DNA of 64,000 nucleotides. Source: Gallaecimonas pentaromativorans (GTDB lineage Bacteria; Pseudomonadota; Gammaproteobacteria; Enterobacterales; Gallaecimonadaceae). The position numbers and the translations under genes are program-made. Within the stretch, counting starts at the first letter, position 1. Every line of letters starts with the position of its first letter. The stretch spans positions 536,244-600,243 of the forward strand of contig NZ_RJUL01000001.1 of the NCBI RefSeq assembly GCF_003751625.1, read 5' to 3'. Positions 63,515-64,000 of the stretch are shown here, one piece after another. A model generated the notes under the pieces. It worked only from the letters and a program-made list of their open reading frames with translations. It was not told the origin of the DNA and did not search any database.

Positions 63515-64000
63515 CTAATTGTGCTCCACCTTGCGGATACCATGACCACTGCCAGGAAAGGGTGAAACGGTCTCCATGAAGTGACGAACCCTGCCCAATA
63601 ATTGCCACATCGTTTTGCATCGATGATTGCGGGTGATGGTTTCGTGCAGTGCCTGCCAGAGCCGTTCAATACGGTTGACCCAGGGCGAGTAAACCGGCTG
63701 GAACACCAGCTTGAACTTGGGGTTGTCGGCCAACCAGCACTGCGTCTTCCGACTTTTATGGATGATGTAGTTGTCCACCACCAAGGTGATGCTTTTCGCT
63801 TGCCGGTAGGTGCTGCGCAGCTTGCTCAACATGGCGATGAATAACCCTGAGTCCTTACTTTGCCCCGAGACATACAGCACTCGCCCGGTTTTGGCATGGA
63901 GCGCCCCCGCCAGATAGTGCTTGGCGTTCTGGCCCGGCGTGGCCACCCGTCGTTGCTGGCCTCGCGGCATCCAGTCCGCTCCCATTTTCGGGTTGAGGTG
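63515..64000 (-). mobile_element. IS630-family transposase, C-terminal part (cut by right edge)
   Basis: The open frame runs off the right edge: 162 codons including the stop. It has the DDE signatures of IS630/Tc1: LNPKMGADWMPRGQQ, SITLVVDNYIIHKSRKT (second Asp) and PVYSPWVNRIERLWQALHETITRN (Glu). The start lies outside the window. The IS end is probably near 63490-63515, but the opposite inverted repeat cannot be compared. Base composition is AT-richer than most neighbours. Confidence 0.85.

Overview
The window is a high-GC chromosomal segment from a marine-type gammaproteobacterium. The evidence is the complete MSHA type IV pilus locus next to csrD, the kdsD-kdsC-lptCAB-rpoN-hpf-ptsN-rapZ-npr cluster, and the mreBCD-maf-rng-yhdP-tldD cluster. 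Gene order resembles the Alteromonadales/Shewanella/Gallaecimonas group. The genus is an inference, not a measurement. Almost every gene is intact and densely packed, often with 1-4 base stop/start overlaps.

Region 1 (1-13.4 kb) is envelope and housekeeping. The mlaFEDCB phospholipid transport operon (minus strand, mlaB cut by the left edge) diverges from kdsD-kdsC-lptC-lptA-lptB-rpoN-hpf-ptsN-rapZ-npr (plus strand). These two operons cover outer-membrane lipid asymmetry, Kdo and LPS export, sigma-54 and the nitrogen-PTS branch. mgtE, pmbA (tldE) and yjgA follow.

Region 2 (13.4-19.6 kb) is accessory-looking: a small VOC protein, a secreted beta-helix protein, and a three-gene MacA/ATPase/FtsX-type ABC exporter. 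The exporter is bracketed by two identical 29-bp terminator sequences, which suggests it is a cassette inserted between two convergent genes.

Region 3 (19.6-30.3 kb, minus strand) is mreB-mreC-mreD-maf-rng-yhdP-nitrilase-tldD: cell shape, RNA turnover, envelope lipid transport and TldD protease.

Region 4 (30.4-50.2 kb, minus strand) is the full MSHA pilus operon, mshI-mshI2-J-K-L-M-N-E-G-F-B-A-C-D-O-P-Q, in canonical order. It ends in a 1458-residue MshQ with a repeat-rich N-terminus and lectin-like modules. A PLP enzyme gene and csrD lie beyond its promoter end. MshE carries a c-di-GMP-binding-type N-terminus.

Region 5 (50.3-64 kb) is more variable: a NodT/FUSC/DUF1656/HlyD efflux operon with a co-directional LysR gene; a second LysR gene divergent from a secreted methyl-parathion-hydrolase-like metallo-hydrolase; CopD; a periplasmic molybdenum hydroxylase of three subunits (triheme cytochrome c, 2Fe-2S, Tat-exported Mo subunit); and a truncated-by-edge IS630-type transposase.

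No tRNA, rRNA, CRISPR array, prophage or plasmid function was seen. The best candidates for undescribed biology are the terminator-bracketed ABC exporter with its beta-helix neighbour, the LysR/MPH-like pair, and the MshQ adhesin architecture.
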